Assembly (NCBI RefSeq): GCF_031755915.1
Contig: NC_083389.1
Span: forward strand, 2,100,001 to 2,164,000
Direction of reading: 5' to 3'
From: Ziziphus jujuba
Taxonomy: Eukaryota; Streptophyta; Magnoliopsida; Rosales; Rhamnaceae
DNA length: 64,000 nt
The translations under genes and the position numbers were made by a program. The notes under the pieces are model-generated. The model saw only the letters and a list, made by a program, of their open reading frames with translations. It was not told the origin of the DNA and did not search any database. The stretch's first letter is position 1. The number at the start of each line of letters is the position of its first letter. Below are positions 1-13,693 of this stretch, piece after piece.

Positions 1-276
1 GCAAGGCTCCGATGTCCGAGGCAAGGGTGTCTGATATAAAATGTCCGATGTATGGGTATCCGATGTATCAGCTTCCACTACTTGGATACTTAAAATAGGT
101 CTTTTATCTTCAGGTATGGACAAGCGCTTTTGAGAATGAATTACTTATGAATAAAGGAAGCAAGGTTATCCTTAAACCTCTTAGCTTGAGCCCTAGTGAT
201 CAGTCCAGACTTCATCCGTATCGGATCAGTACCCCAGCGAGTTGTCAGTGGTGTGAGCTCGGGCGGGTTCGCATCA
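1..276 (-). mobile_element. U3 end of a related gypsy LTR, joined directly to the pol of element A
   Basis: The right edge ends ...TTCGCATCA, the U3 terminus of this LTR family on the minus strand. It carries the diagnostic stretch around CCCCAGCGAGTTG, matching the other LTRs (CCCCAGCGGGTT). Base 277 onward is reverse transcriptase coding sequence, so this LTR either inserted into element A or joined it by recombination. Its left part runs out of the window and is divergent (bases 1-80 are not recognisable in the other copies). Confidence 0.7.
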
Positions 277-1786
277 ATTACACAATTTTTCTTTCAACAA
301 TTTAAAAGATTTTTCTTGCACTGCCCCCCATTTAAAGCCAACATTCTTCTTGACAACTTTATTCAATGGTGCTGCTATGGTACTAAAATCCTTGACAAAT
401 ATTCTATAAAAGATTGCCAAGCCATGAAAGCTCCTCACTTGGGTGATAGAAGTAGGAACCGGCCACTCTTGAATTGCTTTCACCTTAGCTTGGTCAACTT
501 TGATTCCTGCAGCACTTACTACAAATCCTGGAAACACAAGCTTATCTTTGCAAAATTCACATTTTTTAATGTTAGCAAACAATCTTTCCTTTCTAAGAAC
601 TTGCAAAACTTGCCTCAGTTGATCAACATGGTCATCCAAATTTTGGCTATATATTAGAATGTCATCAAAATAAACAACCACAAATTTACCAATAAATGGA
701 TGCATTACATGATTCATAAGCCTCATGAAAGTACTAGGTGCATTGGATAATCCAAAAGGCATAACTAACCATTCATACAGCCCATATTTAGTTTTGAATG
801 CGGTTTTCCATTCATCACCTTTTTTCATCCTAATTTGGTGATAACCACTCCTAAGATCAATTTTTGTAAACATGCAAGCACCATGCAACTCATCAAGCAT
901 ATCATCTAATCTAGGAATGGGTTGCCTATATTTGATGGTAATGTTATTTATAGCCCTACAATCAACACACATTCTCTAAGAACCATCCTTTTTAGGTACC
1001 AACAAAACAGGAACAGCACATGGACTTAAACTCTCACGAATGTATCCTTTATCAAGCAAATCACTTACCTGTTTTTGTAGCTCCTTTGTTTCTTCGGGAT
1101 TGCTCCTATAAGTTGGTCTATTTGGTACGGTAGCTCCTGGACCAAAGTCAATTTGATGTTCTATCCCTCGAATAGGTGGTAGTCCACTTGGAATTTCATT
1201 TGGGAAGACATCTCCAAATTCCATCAAAAGAGAAATCATCGAACTTGGCAATTCAAGTTCCTCAAAGTTAGTTTGATCATTAAAATAATTTTCTTTATAA
1301 ATCATGACCAGCAAAGGTTTCTTACACTCAATAACCTTATTAATATCCCCTAAACTCAAATAAAAATTGCTACTTAACCTTTCTTTTCTTTCCTTTTCTT
1401 TTTTTCCCTTGGATTGGCACAAACCTTCGGATTTCTCTTCCTTCTCCAATCTCTCGGGTTTGCCACTTTCTTTCCCCTCTCTTTCGGTTTTTCCTTGATC
1501 TTTCCAGTCAATATGAGTCTTAGAAACCTTACCTTGGTCAGCAACCTCATTCTTACCTTCTTGAAAGGATGGTGAAGCCGTTGGTGCCATACTTGCTTTT
1601 TCCTTGAGCTTTTCGGCTTCTCTCCTTAGTTGCATTTGTAATTTGTCTTTGTAAACCTCTTTAGGAGATAATGGTTCCAGCTTGACCTTTTTCCCCTTGA
1701 ACCTGAAAACAGTACTATTTCCTCAACCAAAATGAGTAGCATCTTTATCAAATTGCGATGGCCTACCTAATAGTATATGTCCAGCA
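277..1786 (-). pseudogene. Gypsy pol: protease tail, spacer and reverse transcriptase (broken)
   Basis: Read from 1786 downward, the frame finishes the protease, passes through a Lys/Glu-rich spacer and enters a Ty3/gypsy reverse transcriptase. The RT shows the usual V-P-K-K-D-G-S entry, [10 protein letters not shown], and the catalytic Y-F-D-D at 661-672. A TAG at 976-978 replaces the Trp of the conserved D-G-S-W-R-M motif. The thumb region follows, and the coding sequence ends abruptly at an LTR border whose first bases (TGA) serve as the stop. The family would make cDNA from element RNA in virus-like particles; this copy cannot. Confidence 0.85.
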
Positions 1787-2719
1787 TGATGGAATTTGGT
1801 GTAGGTTTATGTTGTTGTACCCTAGAGCACAATCATTCAAGGTGTTAGTCAAGAATGATTGTTGTTGGTTCTTGGTTCTTGATTTTGTTTTTTTTTTTTT
1901 GGGTTTGTCAAGGTTTTGTTTTTGGTTTTAATGGAGGTTTGGGGTTCTTGAGAAGGTTGTTTGCTTTTGGGATGAAAAAGAAAACAAATGTAGTAGTTGA
2001 GAGAGAGAGAGAGCCAAAATTGTTGTTTTTCAAAATTTTTTAATATTACTTCCTCAACGTTTTCATTACAATTTTCATACTTTTAAATACATAAAAAAGA
2101 TAATAAGACATGCTGCCATATTGAGCAATAAATACAAAAGCATTAAAAGTAACCAACCAAGCCAAACTACCTCAACTAACTCTAATCAATGTGCTGGGCA
2201 TGCAAGAAACCTTCTTTAATGGCAGTTCAACTTGTATGAGGCATTTGAATTTGAAAACCAACTCCATTTGACTTGAAAATTGGAGGAAGCCTTTTTGAAT
2301 ATTAAACTGTGTTCTAGCCAAAAATCAGATAAAACAAAACTGCACAAGGGTCAGATTTTTTAGGGCTTAACTCAGTCTTCCCAGCTCCAAATTGGGCCAT
2401 TCTTTCTGCTGCTGCTTCCTCTGCGTTTCTAGTTTATTATACCAAAATTCAGATCCAAATCTCAAACCTTCTTCAAACGGCATCCAAGGAAGTGGACTTA
2501 AGTTGCTGGAAATACAATTCCAGCAACTAGACAAAAAGGCCCTAAGCTTTAGTTAATTGAGCTTAGGGCATTACAAAAAGGGATATTGTTCTTAAACATT
2601 ACAAGATAAAATAAAATGCATAAACATAAATAATATTTGGTCTTTGATGTTGCAAAATAAAGAGTGCAAGTGTAAATGAACTACCTTGCATATTGTGGCA
2701 AGATCACCACATTTTAACA
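1787..2719. mobile_element. Solo LTR (copia-like), 933 bp, inserted in element A protease
   Basis: Comparison with element C, which is continuous here, shows an extra block bounded by TG...CA. It is flanked by CAGCA (1782-1786) and CAGTA (2720-2724), a 5-bp target duplication with one change. Its right part resembles the copia LTR at 29299-30332: a GTTGCTGGAAAT motif with a short palindrome, and a similar terminus ending in ACA. No internal element sequence remains, so it is a solo LTR. It holds long T and GA runs. Confidence 0.7.
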
Positions 2720-2724
2720 CAGTA

Positions 2725-4361
2725 ATCATAGGTACAATATCACATAAAACTACATCCTCATATCTACCTATATTAAATTTTACTTTGGCTTGTTTGTTTA
2801 CTTTCATCTCACTACTATCACTAAGCCATTGTAGTCTATATGGTTCAGGATGTTTTATTGTTTTTAAGCCCAATTTATCAACTACAAGGTTACTTATCAC
2901 ATTAGTGCAACTCCCCTTATCTATAATCATGCTATAAATTTTACCTTGTATTTCACAATGAGTGTGGAAGATGTTCTCATGCTGAATTTGTTCTTCATCC
3001 TTGTAAACAGCAAGTACCCTCCTTGAGACCAAATTTAGCTCAACATTTGATGTGTTTAATGGTTCAGCCTCATCATCAAGTCCTTCATCTTCTTGTTCAA
3101 TTTCAACCTCACTAGCCTCACTTTCGAATTCCACCTCTCCATTATCCCTAATTACCATTATCCTTCTATTTGGGCATTGGCTGGCTATATGTCCTCTTCC
3201 TTGGCACTTGAAACAAATAATTTCTCTTGACTTTTGAGGTTTAGGTTCAGATTTTACCTCACCTTTAATGGCTTGGACAGATTCGGCTTTAAGTTCTCTT
3301 TTTGGCCGGTTAGTAGCTTCTTCACCAAGCTTCGGCTTCAGCTTGCTTTCATAAGTAGAATTGTTTTTCCAGCCACTTGAACTTGTCCTTCCACTGCTAG
3401 AAACTCCTCCAAACCGTGTGCTAACACCGCTCCTCTTGAATTGCTTCTCAAGCTTCATTGGTACATGCAACATCTCCTCTAATTCCAAGTATTGTTGTAA
3501 TTCAAGCTAGTTGGCAATGTCACGATTTAACCTTCCAATAAATCTTGCCATTGTTGCCTCCCTATCCTTATTCATATTCAGCCTCATCATTAACATCTCC
3601 ATCTCTTTGTAATAATCCTCCACGGACCTACTTCCTTGAGACAAAGATTGAAGCCTTTGATGCAGTAACCTATGGTAATGGGATGGCACAAACCATTTCC
3701 TCATGGCTCCTTTCATTTGATGCCATGTCGAGATTAAATCATCACCAACTCTCCTTCGGGTATTTTGCTCATTGGTCCACCATTGGAGAGCATAATGTCC
3801 AAACTCCATTGCTGCCAACTTCATCTTCTTACCTTCCGAATAGTTGTGGCAGTAAAAAATCATCTCTATTTTTTTTTCTTCCCACTCCAAATAAGCTTCG
3901 GGATCACTTTTTCCCATAAAAGGTGGGATGTTAACCTTGATATTAACCAAATCATCATCTGTATCTTCCCTCCTATATCTTCCACGGCCAGCTCGATGTT
4001 GGACAGCAAAATTTTCGTCCATACCTTCCTCAAAGTCTCCACCGAATGGCTCCTCATCAAATTCCTCTCTCGGTCTCTCGCGACCTCCTCGTCCTCGACC
4101 TCGCCCTCCATGGAATTCTTGCCTATTTCTTGTATTCGACATTCCTTGTGAGGCTTCTAGTCTTCCCACTCTTTGATTCACATGCTGAACTTGAGCACTA
4201 ACCCACTGTATTGACTCCAAAACAGCTTTCATGTCCACTTGGTCTCCACTCTCGGTAGCTCGGGCATCGCCATGGAATGCTACGGACTCCTCCTCATTGA
4301 TCCTCAAGGGTGCATATCCTCTTCTCATTCTTAATTCTATCATGTTAGTATAATAATGCAA
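2725..4361 (-). pseudogene. Gypsy Gag and protease N-terminal part (broken)
   Basis: The Gag frame starts at 4361 and includes the retrotransposon Gag core (D-P-E-A-Y-L-E-W-E ... [10 protein letters not shown]). A stop follows at about 3507. The frame resumes at 3488 with a basic region, then a zinc knuckle C-x2-C-x4-H-x4-C near 3170-3215, an acidic linker and the start of an aspartic protease. The protease active site reads I-I-D-K-G-S, where the family (intact in element C) has I-I-D-S-G-S. Gag would package element RNA; here it is split and the protease dead. The frame runs to 2725 and is then cut by the solo LTR. Confidence 0.85.
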
Positions 4362-5498
4362 TAGAAATAAAATAGGACCTTACAATTTCACTCCCTTACA
4401 TGTTTCACTCAAATGAGGACTCGACACTCGTGTTTGCACACTTGTTTCGGCCTTTTACCCTCTTTTAAGCACACACACTCTTGCCTTTTTCCACTCAATG
4501 AATTATCTCAAAGTTGTAATTAAAACACCCACAAAACAGCAATTAGATCACTAGTATGTTTTAATTAAACTTATCAACAAAACAGTAGCAAAAAGTAGGC
4601 AATACCGAAAGAATCCAACAAATCCTAATTTTTCAGCTTTCTAGACAAGAAAACACAAAATAATGGGAAAACATTGGAATTTTTGAAAACTGCACCAGAT
4701 GTGGTAGTAGATTATGAGTTCAAGAATAAAATTCCAGAAAAATAAATTCAAATACGAACAAGAATCAAATTGAACAAAAATATAGAATAGTGTTGGTTGT
4801 TATTCTTATAATTCAATTTTTGTATCAAATCCTTTAATTAATTTTAATCCAAATAATTTAAGCACCCAAAATCCAAATATCCAGCAGTAAAGATAATTCC
4901 CCAGCAACTCAAATATTGAATAAATAATCAAAAAAATCAGCAACTCCAACAAATCTCCAGCAAACAAATCAAACTCCAACAAACCGAAATATTTTTTCTA
5001 TTTTTTTTTATTCGGCTTTATCTCTCCTTCTTTTTTTTTTCTTTCACTCACAGAACATAAACAACAGCACTAGCAAGAATAATTACCAAAATTGCAATTC
5101 TAACTCCAAAACAAACACCATACCAGTGACCTCCAATTAATCACAAATGTGCAGTTTTTTTTTTTTTTTAAATGTTGCCACAAACTCATTTTTTTTTTTT
5201 TTTTGAATATATGAATGCAAAAATTTAAGGCTAAAACAGTAAATAAAAATCAACAAAAACCAAAATTAACAAGAACAATGATAAAAAACAACCAATACAT
5301 TAAGAAATAAAAATAGACAAAACTAGGAAATCCTAATTCAACTAGGAATGAAATTTTTATTTTTTTTTTTTAAGATGCAGAACGTGTATGGTGATAGAAG
5401 CAACCTTAACCTAATGCTAAAATTCTAGAATAAAACAAAAACAAATAAAGCAAATAAAGATAAATCAAACCTGAACAAAATTTAGCTCTGATAGCAAA
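4362..5498 (-). other. Untranslated leader and primer-binding site of element A
   Basis: This is a gene-free leader with several poly-T runs on the plus strand, comparable with the leaders of B (12539-13693) and C (47078-48151). Next to the LTR, 5485-5496 reads as the reverse complement of a TGGTATCAGAGC-type primer site with one mismatch, the usual site for initiator Met-tRNA. Confidence 0.75.
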
Positions 5499-6633
5499 TG
5501 ATACGAACCTAGGACGACCTGTTCCTAAACCCGTATTATATTAGCCCGTATCTAAATTAAGTTCAAATTCTAATGGAATGGACCTTAACCCCTAACCAAC
5601 CTGTGTTTAGAAACCTTGGTATAATGTAGACGCCACAATAGGGGATGGAAAACCTATTGATAATTCAAGCTAAAACAACCAATTCTCTAATGGTGTCTTA
5701 GGTGTTCTCAAAAAACAAAGAGATAATTAATCTCACAAGTATTTTCTCAATCAAATCAAAGTTGTATTCTTGTTGATAACTAAGCCTTTAAATAGGCTTT
5801 GAAAGAAACAAAATAAACCCTAAAAACCCTAGGAAAAACCGGCCACACACATAAAGAAACCTAGTTGGCCGAAACTGTACTTCCTTTCATAATCTAAGTT
5901 TGATTAATTAATTCCTTTATATTAAATTAGGAATTAATTAATTTACAATGGAAAGAATAAAATAAAAACCTTCCTAAAGTTATTTTTCCAAAAAATAAAT
6001 AAATAAAAGCCAAAAAGTAATGGTAGTTTCCTGAAACAAAAAGTAAAAACAAATTAGGAAACTAAAAATGGTAATTTTCGGCTATGTTGGTAATGACCCT
6101 TCTTTGATCCAATTGGACTCCAAATCAGCTTCAATAATCTTTGTGGAGTGCCAAATAAGCTTATTGTGAAGTTCCTCACGTTGCCCTTGCTTGGAAGTAT
6201 GAGAAAAGGCTAATATAGTAAAATACAGTAAAGCCAGCAAGGAATACAGCAAATCCGGCCTTTTCTTCCCCTTGTACGCAAACCACCTTATTGGTCAGAT
6301 TTGGAGCTGCTTTGGCTGGTTTCTATGACTCATCCTCCATATGAATTGAACCCATAAGGATGGGGTTCCAATTCATACAACCCGACCTCCATATTGTCAC
6401 CAAAAATGTCACCTGGGCCCTTTCTGGCTTCTATTGCTTGTATGAGTAAAATAGGCCTTGGTTCTTTAGATATGGTCAACCCCTCTTGACTATGACTTAT
6501 TCCTTATATGAAGACAGCAATACTTTCCTTGAACTTCTTGTCTTGGGCCCTAGTGATAGGTCCCACCTTCATTTGTATTGGGTCAGCACCCCAGCGGGTT
6601 GACGGTTGAACAATCTCGGGTAGATTCGCATCA
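5499..6633 (-). repeat. 5' LTR of gypsy element A
   Basis: A 1135-bp LTR, on the plus strand from TGATACGAACC to ...TTCGCATCA. It holds the shared family blocks, including GCCTTTAAATAGGC (a TATTTAAA promoter box on the minus strand) and CCCCAGCGGGTT near the U3 end. The right edge abuts plastid psbB sequence directly. Confidence 0.88.
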
Positions 6634-6635
6634 AT

Positions 6636-8057
<1,422 letters not shown>

Positions 8058-8205
8058 TAAAATATTATTTTGTGATTTTTCGTTTTTAGTTTTGTGAGTA
8101 AGGTACCAAATAAACCTTGATTTGAATTGCTACCTTTTCTTTGACTCTTGCTCTTTCTTTATCTGGGAGATGATCTTTAATTGTATGTAAACCACGATCA
8201 AATCT

Positions 8206-8310
8206 ATGGAAGCATTGGTTTATACATTCCTCTTAGTCTTAACTTTAGGAATAATTCTTTTTGCTATCTTTTTTGGACAACCACCTAAAGTTCCAACTAA
8301 AAAGGTGAAA
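8206..8310 (+). pseudogene. psbT: psbT plastid pseudogene with lost stop
   Basis: PsbT is a small single-helix photosystem II subunit. All 35 codons are present, starting M-E-A-L-V-Y-T-F and ending T-K-K-V-K. The family's stop TGA has become TCA at 8311-8313, so the frame runs on to 8427 across the antisense psbN region. Position between psbB and psbN is the normal plastid layout. Confidence 0.9.
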
Positions 8311-8374
8311 TCATTTTTCATTATCTCAATTGAAAGTAATGAGTCTCCCAATATTGAGAAGCTCATTATTTTAA

Positions 8375-8498
8375 CTAGTCTCTCTATTCCTCGATTAGGT
8401 CTCTTAGTTGTTGAGAAGGTTGCCTAAAAGCAGTATCTAGGGCATACCTAGTAAAGTAAACCCGATATAAAGATGGCAACTAGGGTTGCCATTTCCAT
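8375..8498 (-). pseudogene. psbN: psbN plastid pseudogene
   Basis: psbN lies antisense between psbT and psbH, as in plastid genomes; the protein assists photosystem II assembly. The ATG is at 8496-8498 (rc) and the Asp-stop end at 8375. The length is 124 bp where the family has 132, because a few bases are missing near 8452, which shifts the frame. Confidence 0.85.
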
Positions 8499-8585
8499 TA
8501 TTATATAGTTTCAAGACCACAATGGGTTTATGATAATGAATCGTATACAAAGTCAACAAATCTCAATGAATATAAAATACAATTT

Positions 8586-8806
8586 AGGGCTACACAAACC
8601 GTTGAGAGTAGTTCTAGATCTAGTCCAAGATGAACTATTGTATGGAGTTTATTGAAACCATTGAATTCAGAATATGGTAAAGTAGCTCCTAGTGGGGAAC
8701 TACTCCTTTGATGGGTATCGTAATGGCCCTTTTTGTGGTATTCCAATATATTATTTTGGAGTTCTATAATTCTTCGATTTTACTAGATGGAATTGGAATT
8801 AATTAG
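8586..8806 (+). pseudogene. psbH: psbH plastid pseudogene, start codon lost
   Basis: PsbH is a phosphoprotein of photosystem II. The sequence A-T-Q-T-V-E-S-S-S-R-S-S follows an AGG in place of ATG at 8586. The usual terminal G-I-G-I-N-stop is at 8792-8806. The length is one base short of whole codons, so there is also a frameshift. Confidence 0.88.
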
Positions 8807-8927
8807 ATTCACAAGAACTAGTAACTAGCTTTACAATACAAAGTGAAGCATTTAGGTCTCTAATTTTTATCCCATTCTATTTTGGTAGTTTGATCGTGAA
8901 ATTACATTGTATATGTAGTTTCGAAAT

Positions 8928-10384
8928 ATGAATGGGTGACTTGTTATAATTGATCCTCTGGATAGTACAGATAATGCGTCTATCATCTTGATAGAGATGG
9001 TTTTACTTCATCAGATATTCATCCTAGTATCTGAAGCATGGAATATAGGAAATAGATTCCAAAGTATTATTAGCACTATGATTCATCCTTAATATTCAGA
9101 CCACACATTTATGCTTCCTTGTTTTTTTTTTTTTTCAAAGAGTTAGATTTAGAAGTTATAAATCGAAATATGTTTATTTTTTTAAAACTCTTATTTACAT
9201 ATATTTTGATCAAAGGATAAGGGAGTTGTTGGATTTTTATTCATTCTAGTTATTCGTTGAATAAGTGATAATCCAACAGTTCTTCCTCAAGGAATTTTTG
9301 GAATTAGTTTATAAAGAAATGGTTTTATTGAATCATCGTGGTTCTAGTATGAATCTGGGGTTTTAACTGATTCATAGGGTCTTAATAAGAGAATTCCTAT
9401 CAATATCTATAATAAAGAAGACAGCAGTTCAAGGTGCGTTACACACAATAAAAAAACTATAAATAGGTAAAAAGATATTCAAGAGGCCTATAATCATCAC
9501 CATAGAGACAAATGAGCCGACTTGATATTTTGGCATTATAACCAAAAGAAAGAACTTTCAGATTTTTATTTCTTTTGTATCTTCATAAACAATTGAATCA
9601 AAGGATTAAGAATTTTTGAACTTAACTTTCTATTACACATATCCTGTAGAACTAGTATTTGGGTGTTCCTGTTTGAGCCGTACGTGATGAAATTCTCATA
9701 TACAGTTCATTGGGGGGGGGGGTCCGCTCTGTTTACCTATCCCAATAAAATCTATGATTGTTTTGAAGAACATCTCGAGATTCAAGCAATTGTAGATGAT
9801 ATAACTAGTAAATATGTTCTTCCCCATGTCAACATTTTTTATTGCCTAGGCGGAATTACACTTACTTATTTTTTAGTACAAGTAGCTACAAGGTTTGCTA
9901 TGACTTTTATCGTTTGATCATTATGGAGGCTTTTGCTTCTATTCAATATATAATGACTAAAGCTAACTTTGGTTGGTTAGTCCGATCAATTCATCAATGG
10001 TCGGCTAGTATGATGGTCCTAATGATGATCCTACATGTATTTCGTGTGTATCTCACCGAAGGCTTTAAAAAACCTTGCTAATTGACTTGGGTTACAGGTG
10101 TGGTTTTGGGCGTATTGACCCCATCTTTTGGTGTAACTTGTTATTCCTTACCTTGGGACCAAATTGGTTATTGGGTAATAAAAATTATAACAGGTGTGCC
10201 AAAAGGTATTCCTCTAATAGGATCGCCCTTGGTAGAGTTATTACGCGAAAATGCTAGTGTGGGACAATCCACTTTAACTTGGTTTTATAGTTTACATGCT
10301 TTTATATTACCTCGTCTTACTGCCGTATTCATGTTAATGCACTTCCTAATGATACGTAAGCAAGGAATTTCTAGCCCTTTATAA
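8928..10384 (+). pseudogene. petB: petB (cytochrome b6) plastid pseudogene with group II intron
   Basis: Cytochrome b6 is a haem-binding subunit of the b6f complex. The 6-bp first exon is at 8928-8933 (ATGAAT). A degenerate intron runs to about 9748, and the second exon from there to 10384 ends R-K-Q-G-I-S-S-P-L. Lesions: a 2-base loss near 9912 (before E-A-F-A-S), a Glu-to-TAA codon at 10080-10082, and changed conserved residues such as G-to-E in the V-Y-L-T-G-G motif. A 10-G run at 9711-9720 lies in the intron. Confidence 0.93.
9674..9712 (+). ncRNA. Domain V hairpin of the petB group II intron (decayed)
   Basis: The stretch GAGCCGTACGTGATGAAATT then CTCATATACAG forms the expected domain V stem shortly before the 3' splice site. 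A few paired positions are altered. Confidence 0.75.
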
Positions 10385-10587
10385 TATAACGTAATGTAAT
10401 TTATAATGTAAATAATATAAATTGGGGCAGGACCAATAGTATTTCATTGCTACAAATATGTCTTATTGAAACGACTAAGACATGTATTTGGATACTTCTC
10501 TTCAACTTTGCAAAAATGTAATAATGTATTATTTTTATTTTTTTGACACTCATAGTTGAAGTGAATTTTCCGAAGATAAAACGGATT

Positions 10588-11404
10588 ATGGGAGTGTGAC
10601 TTGAACTATTAATTGGGCCGTGCAGAATATATGCCCTTATCTGCCACATTTGAATTCACAACTAAAATAAAAAAATGTGTCTTTATTCCAACCACCACGT
10701 AAGGCCCATAAAGAGGTATAGGCTGGTTCGTTTGAAGAGAATATTTTCTATCATCATACTCGATCATGATGTGTATGAGTAGGCTCCGTGTGATCCAATA
10801 GAACGAATAAGTGAAGTGATGTGACATAATCTCGGAGTATGTTCTATATATTTCACTTACTTAATAGTATGGAAATGTATTCATCTCCTCTGCATTCACT
10901 CGATTTATTATACTATCGGAGTGAAACAAAAGATATAAAGAAGAATAAGAAGAACAGGGGCTAAACTAGATTAGTAACAAGTAAATCCTTTGTATGTAAA
11001 GCGTTTTTATATTATTGGGGATAAAGTCCAATTGCAAGGTCTGAGATGGCCCAGAAGGCACTTGATCATGATTTGTAAGCTTACTTGTGTATTGAGCATT
11101 TATCTGTAAGAACTGAATTCTTTGCAATGGATGGTTGTTGAAACTCCAAAAAGGAAATTTGATAAATTTTTTCTTACTCTTACATAGAATCATTCACATA
11201 GGTGTGGATACCATATCAATTTTTTTATTTTTTATATGGATCTATTTGGTTCGTTTGAGTCATGCTTGAGCCGGATGATGAAAAACTATCATGCCCGGTT
11301 CTTTTGGGGGATGGATCTAGAATAATGCACCTATCCTAATAACAAAAAAACCTGACTTGAATGATCCTGTATTAAGAGCTAACTTGGCTAAGGGGATGGG
11401 GTAT
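10588..11404 (+). pseudogene. petD: petD (b6f subunit IV) plastid pseudogene, 5' part
   Basis: The 8-bp exon 1 ATGGGAGT is at 10588-10595, followed by GTGTGAC, the group II 5' splice sequence. Intron to 11340, with a visible domain V at 11268-11301 (GAGCCGGATGATG...CATGCCCGGTTC). Exon 2 begins at 11341 with T-K-K-P-D-L-N-D-P and is cut after 64 bases by gypsy element B. It resumes at 17730. Confidence 0.92.
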
Positions 11405-12538
11405 TGATGTGATTCCGCCCGAGCCCGCTCCATCGATAATCCGCTGGGGTGCTGACTCGACACGGATGAAGAGTAGGCCAATCACAAAAGCTCAAATTAA
11501 GAGATTTAAGGACAACCTGGGAGTATTTATACAGGGGGTAATCAATCTCAACAGAGCTTGTCCATACTTGAAGATACAAAGCCTATTCTAAGCATCCAAG
11601 TGGTGGAAGCCAATACGGACCCGGGTGACGGTTTTGGTACATGTTTGGAGTCCAGGAAGCATGAAATGGTTCCAATTATTTATGGGTTCAATACATATGC
11701 CTAAGAGGTCATGGAATCAAGTTAAAGCAGCCTCAAATGCAATCAAAAAGGGCTTGTACGGACAGCATCAACAATTTGGCCAAATTTGCTGTATTGCTTA
11801 CTATCTTTACTGTATTTTACTGCATTAGCCTTTTCTTATTTTTCCAAGCATGGGCAATGTGTGGGAGTTCATATTCAGCTTATTTGGCATCCTAAAAACC
11901 ATCTAGAAGTTGATTTGGAGCTCAAAGAGGTCTAAGATTGATCAAAGTCAACTTGATCAAAAGGCTAGCATTTTTAGTTTCCTAATTTGTCTTTACTTTT
12001 TGTTTTGGGAAACTACCATTACTTTTTGGCTTTTATTTATTTATTTTCTGGACAAATAACTTTAGGAAGGTTTCTATTTTATTCTTTCTATTGTAAATTA
12101 ATTAATTCCTAATTTAATATAAAGGAATTAATTAATCAAACTTAGATTAGGAAAGGAAGTATACTTTCGGCCAACTAGGTTTCTTTATGTGTGGTGGCCG
12201 GTTTTCTTTATTTTTAGGGTTTTATTTTGTGGCTTTGTAGCCTATTTAAAGGCTTATTTTTCAATATGAATACAACTTTGATTTGATTGAGAAATTACTT
12301 GTGAGATTAATTATCTCTTTGTTCTTTGAGAACACCTAAAACACCATTAAAGAATTGGTTGTTTTAGCTTGACTTATCAACAGGTTTTCCATCCCCTATT
12401 GTGGCGTCTACATTATACCAAGGTTTCGAACCATAGGTTCATTAGGGGTTGAGGTCCATTCCATTAGAACTTGAACTTAATTGAGATCCGGGCTAATATA
12501 ATACGGGTTTAGGAGCAGGTCGTCCTAGGTTCGTATCA
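11405..12538 (+). repeat. 5' LTR of element B
   Basis: A 1134-bp LTR, TGATGTGATTCC to TTCGTATCA. U3 carries the last codons of the polyprotein. A TATTTAAA promoter box is at 12243-12250 just before the presumed R region. It closely matches the 3' LTR (both share TACACGG/TACAGGG-type differences only here and there). Confidence 0.92.
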
Positions 12539-13693
12539 TTTAGTATCAGAGCTAAATTTTGTGTTAGATTTGATCTATCTTTATTTGCTTTATTTTTTTT
12601 GTGTTATTCTGTAATTTTAGCATTAGGTTAAGGTTGCATCCATCCCCTACACATTCTGCATCTTAAAAAAAAAAAAAATCATTCCTAGTTGAATTAGGAT
12701 TTCCTAGTTTTATTGTATTTTTGTTTCCTAGTTTGTTGGTTATTTTTCATCATTGTTCTTGTTAATTTTGGTTTTTGCTGATTTCTCTTTGCTGTTTTAG
12801 TCTTAAATATTTGCATTCATATATTCAAAGAAGAAAGGAAAAAAAAAAAAAAAAAAAGAGTTTGTGGCAACATATTAAAAAAATAATAATAAAAAAAAAC
12901 TGCACTTTTGTGTTTATTTGGAGGTCACGGGTTTGGTGTTTGTTTTGGAGTTGGAATTGCAATCTTGGTAATTATTCTTGCTACTTCAGTTGTTGTTTAT
13001 GTTCTGTGAGTGAAAAAAAAAAAAAAGGAAGAGGTAAAGCTGAATAAAAATAAATAAAAAAATATTTCGATTTGTTGAACATTGATTTGCTTGCTGGAAA
13101 TTTGTTGGAGCTGCTGGTTTTTTGCTTATTTATTCAATATTTGAGTTGCTGGGGAATTATTTTTGCTGCTGGATATTTGGATTTTGGGTGCTTAAATTAT
13201 TTGGATTAAAATCAGTTAAAGGATTTGATACAAAAACTTGAATTACAAAGAACAACAACCAACAACTATCCTATATTTTTGTTCAATTTGATTCTTGTTC
13301 GTATTTGAATTTCTTTTTCTGGAATTTTATTCTTGAACTCATAATCTACTACCATCTGGTTCAGTTTTCAAAAATTTCAACGTTTTCCCATTATTTTGTG
13401 TTTTCTTGTCTAGAAAGCCGAAAAAATTAGGATTTGTTGGATTCTTTCGGTATTGCCGACTTTTTGCTTATTGTTTGTTGAGAAGTTTAATTAAAACATA
13501 CTAGTGATCTAATTGCTATTTTGTGGGTGTTTTAATTAGAACTTTGAGATAATTCATTGAGTGGAAAAAGGCAAGACTGTGTGAGCTTAAAAGAGGGTAA
13601 AAGCCGAAACAAGTGTGCAAACATGAGTGTCGAGTCCTTATTTGAGTGAAACACGTAAGGGAGTGAAGTTGGTAAGGTCCTATTTTATTTCTA
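12539..13693 (+). other. Leader and primer-binding site of element B
   Basis: 12541-12552 reads TAGTATCAGAGC, one base from the TGGTATCAGAGC primer site for initiator Met-tRNA. The leader then holds A- and T-runs and no convincing reading frame up to the Gag start at 13694. Confidence 0.8.

Larger units (their letters stand above)
277..6633 (-). mobile_element. Ty3/gypsy element A, 5' two-thirds, degenerate
   Basis: In minus orientation this reads 5' LTR (6633-5499), a primer site, leader, Gag, protease, spacer and reverse transcriptase, then stops at the foreign LTR at 276. RNase H, integrase and the 3' LTR are not in the window. Lesions are many: an in-frame stop between the two Gag blocks near 3507, a changed protease active-site triplet (D-K-G for D-S-G), a 933-bp solo LTR inside protease and an amber codon in RT at 976-978. 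Unlike B and C in this window, this copy still has a real RT domain, so it represents the autonomous type of the family. Confidence 0.85.

Noticed and set aside
9711..9720. Run of ten G bases suggesting a quadruplex or assembly fault
   Set aside because: A single G run cannot form an intramolecular quadruplex. It lies just after intron domain V and is most simply slippage.
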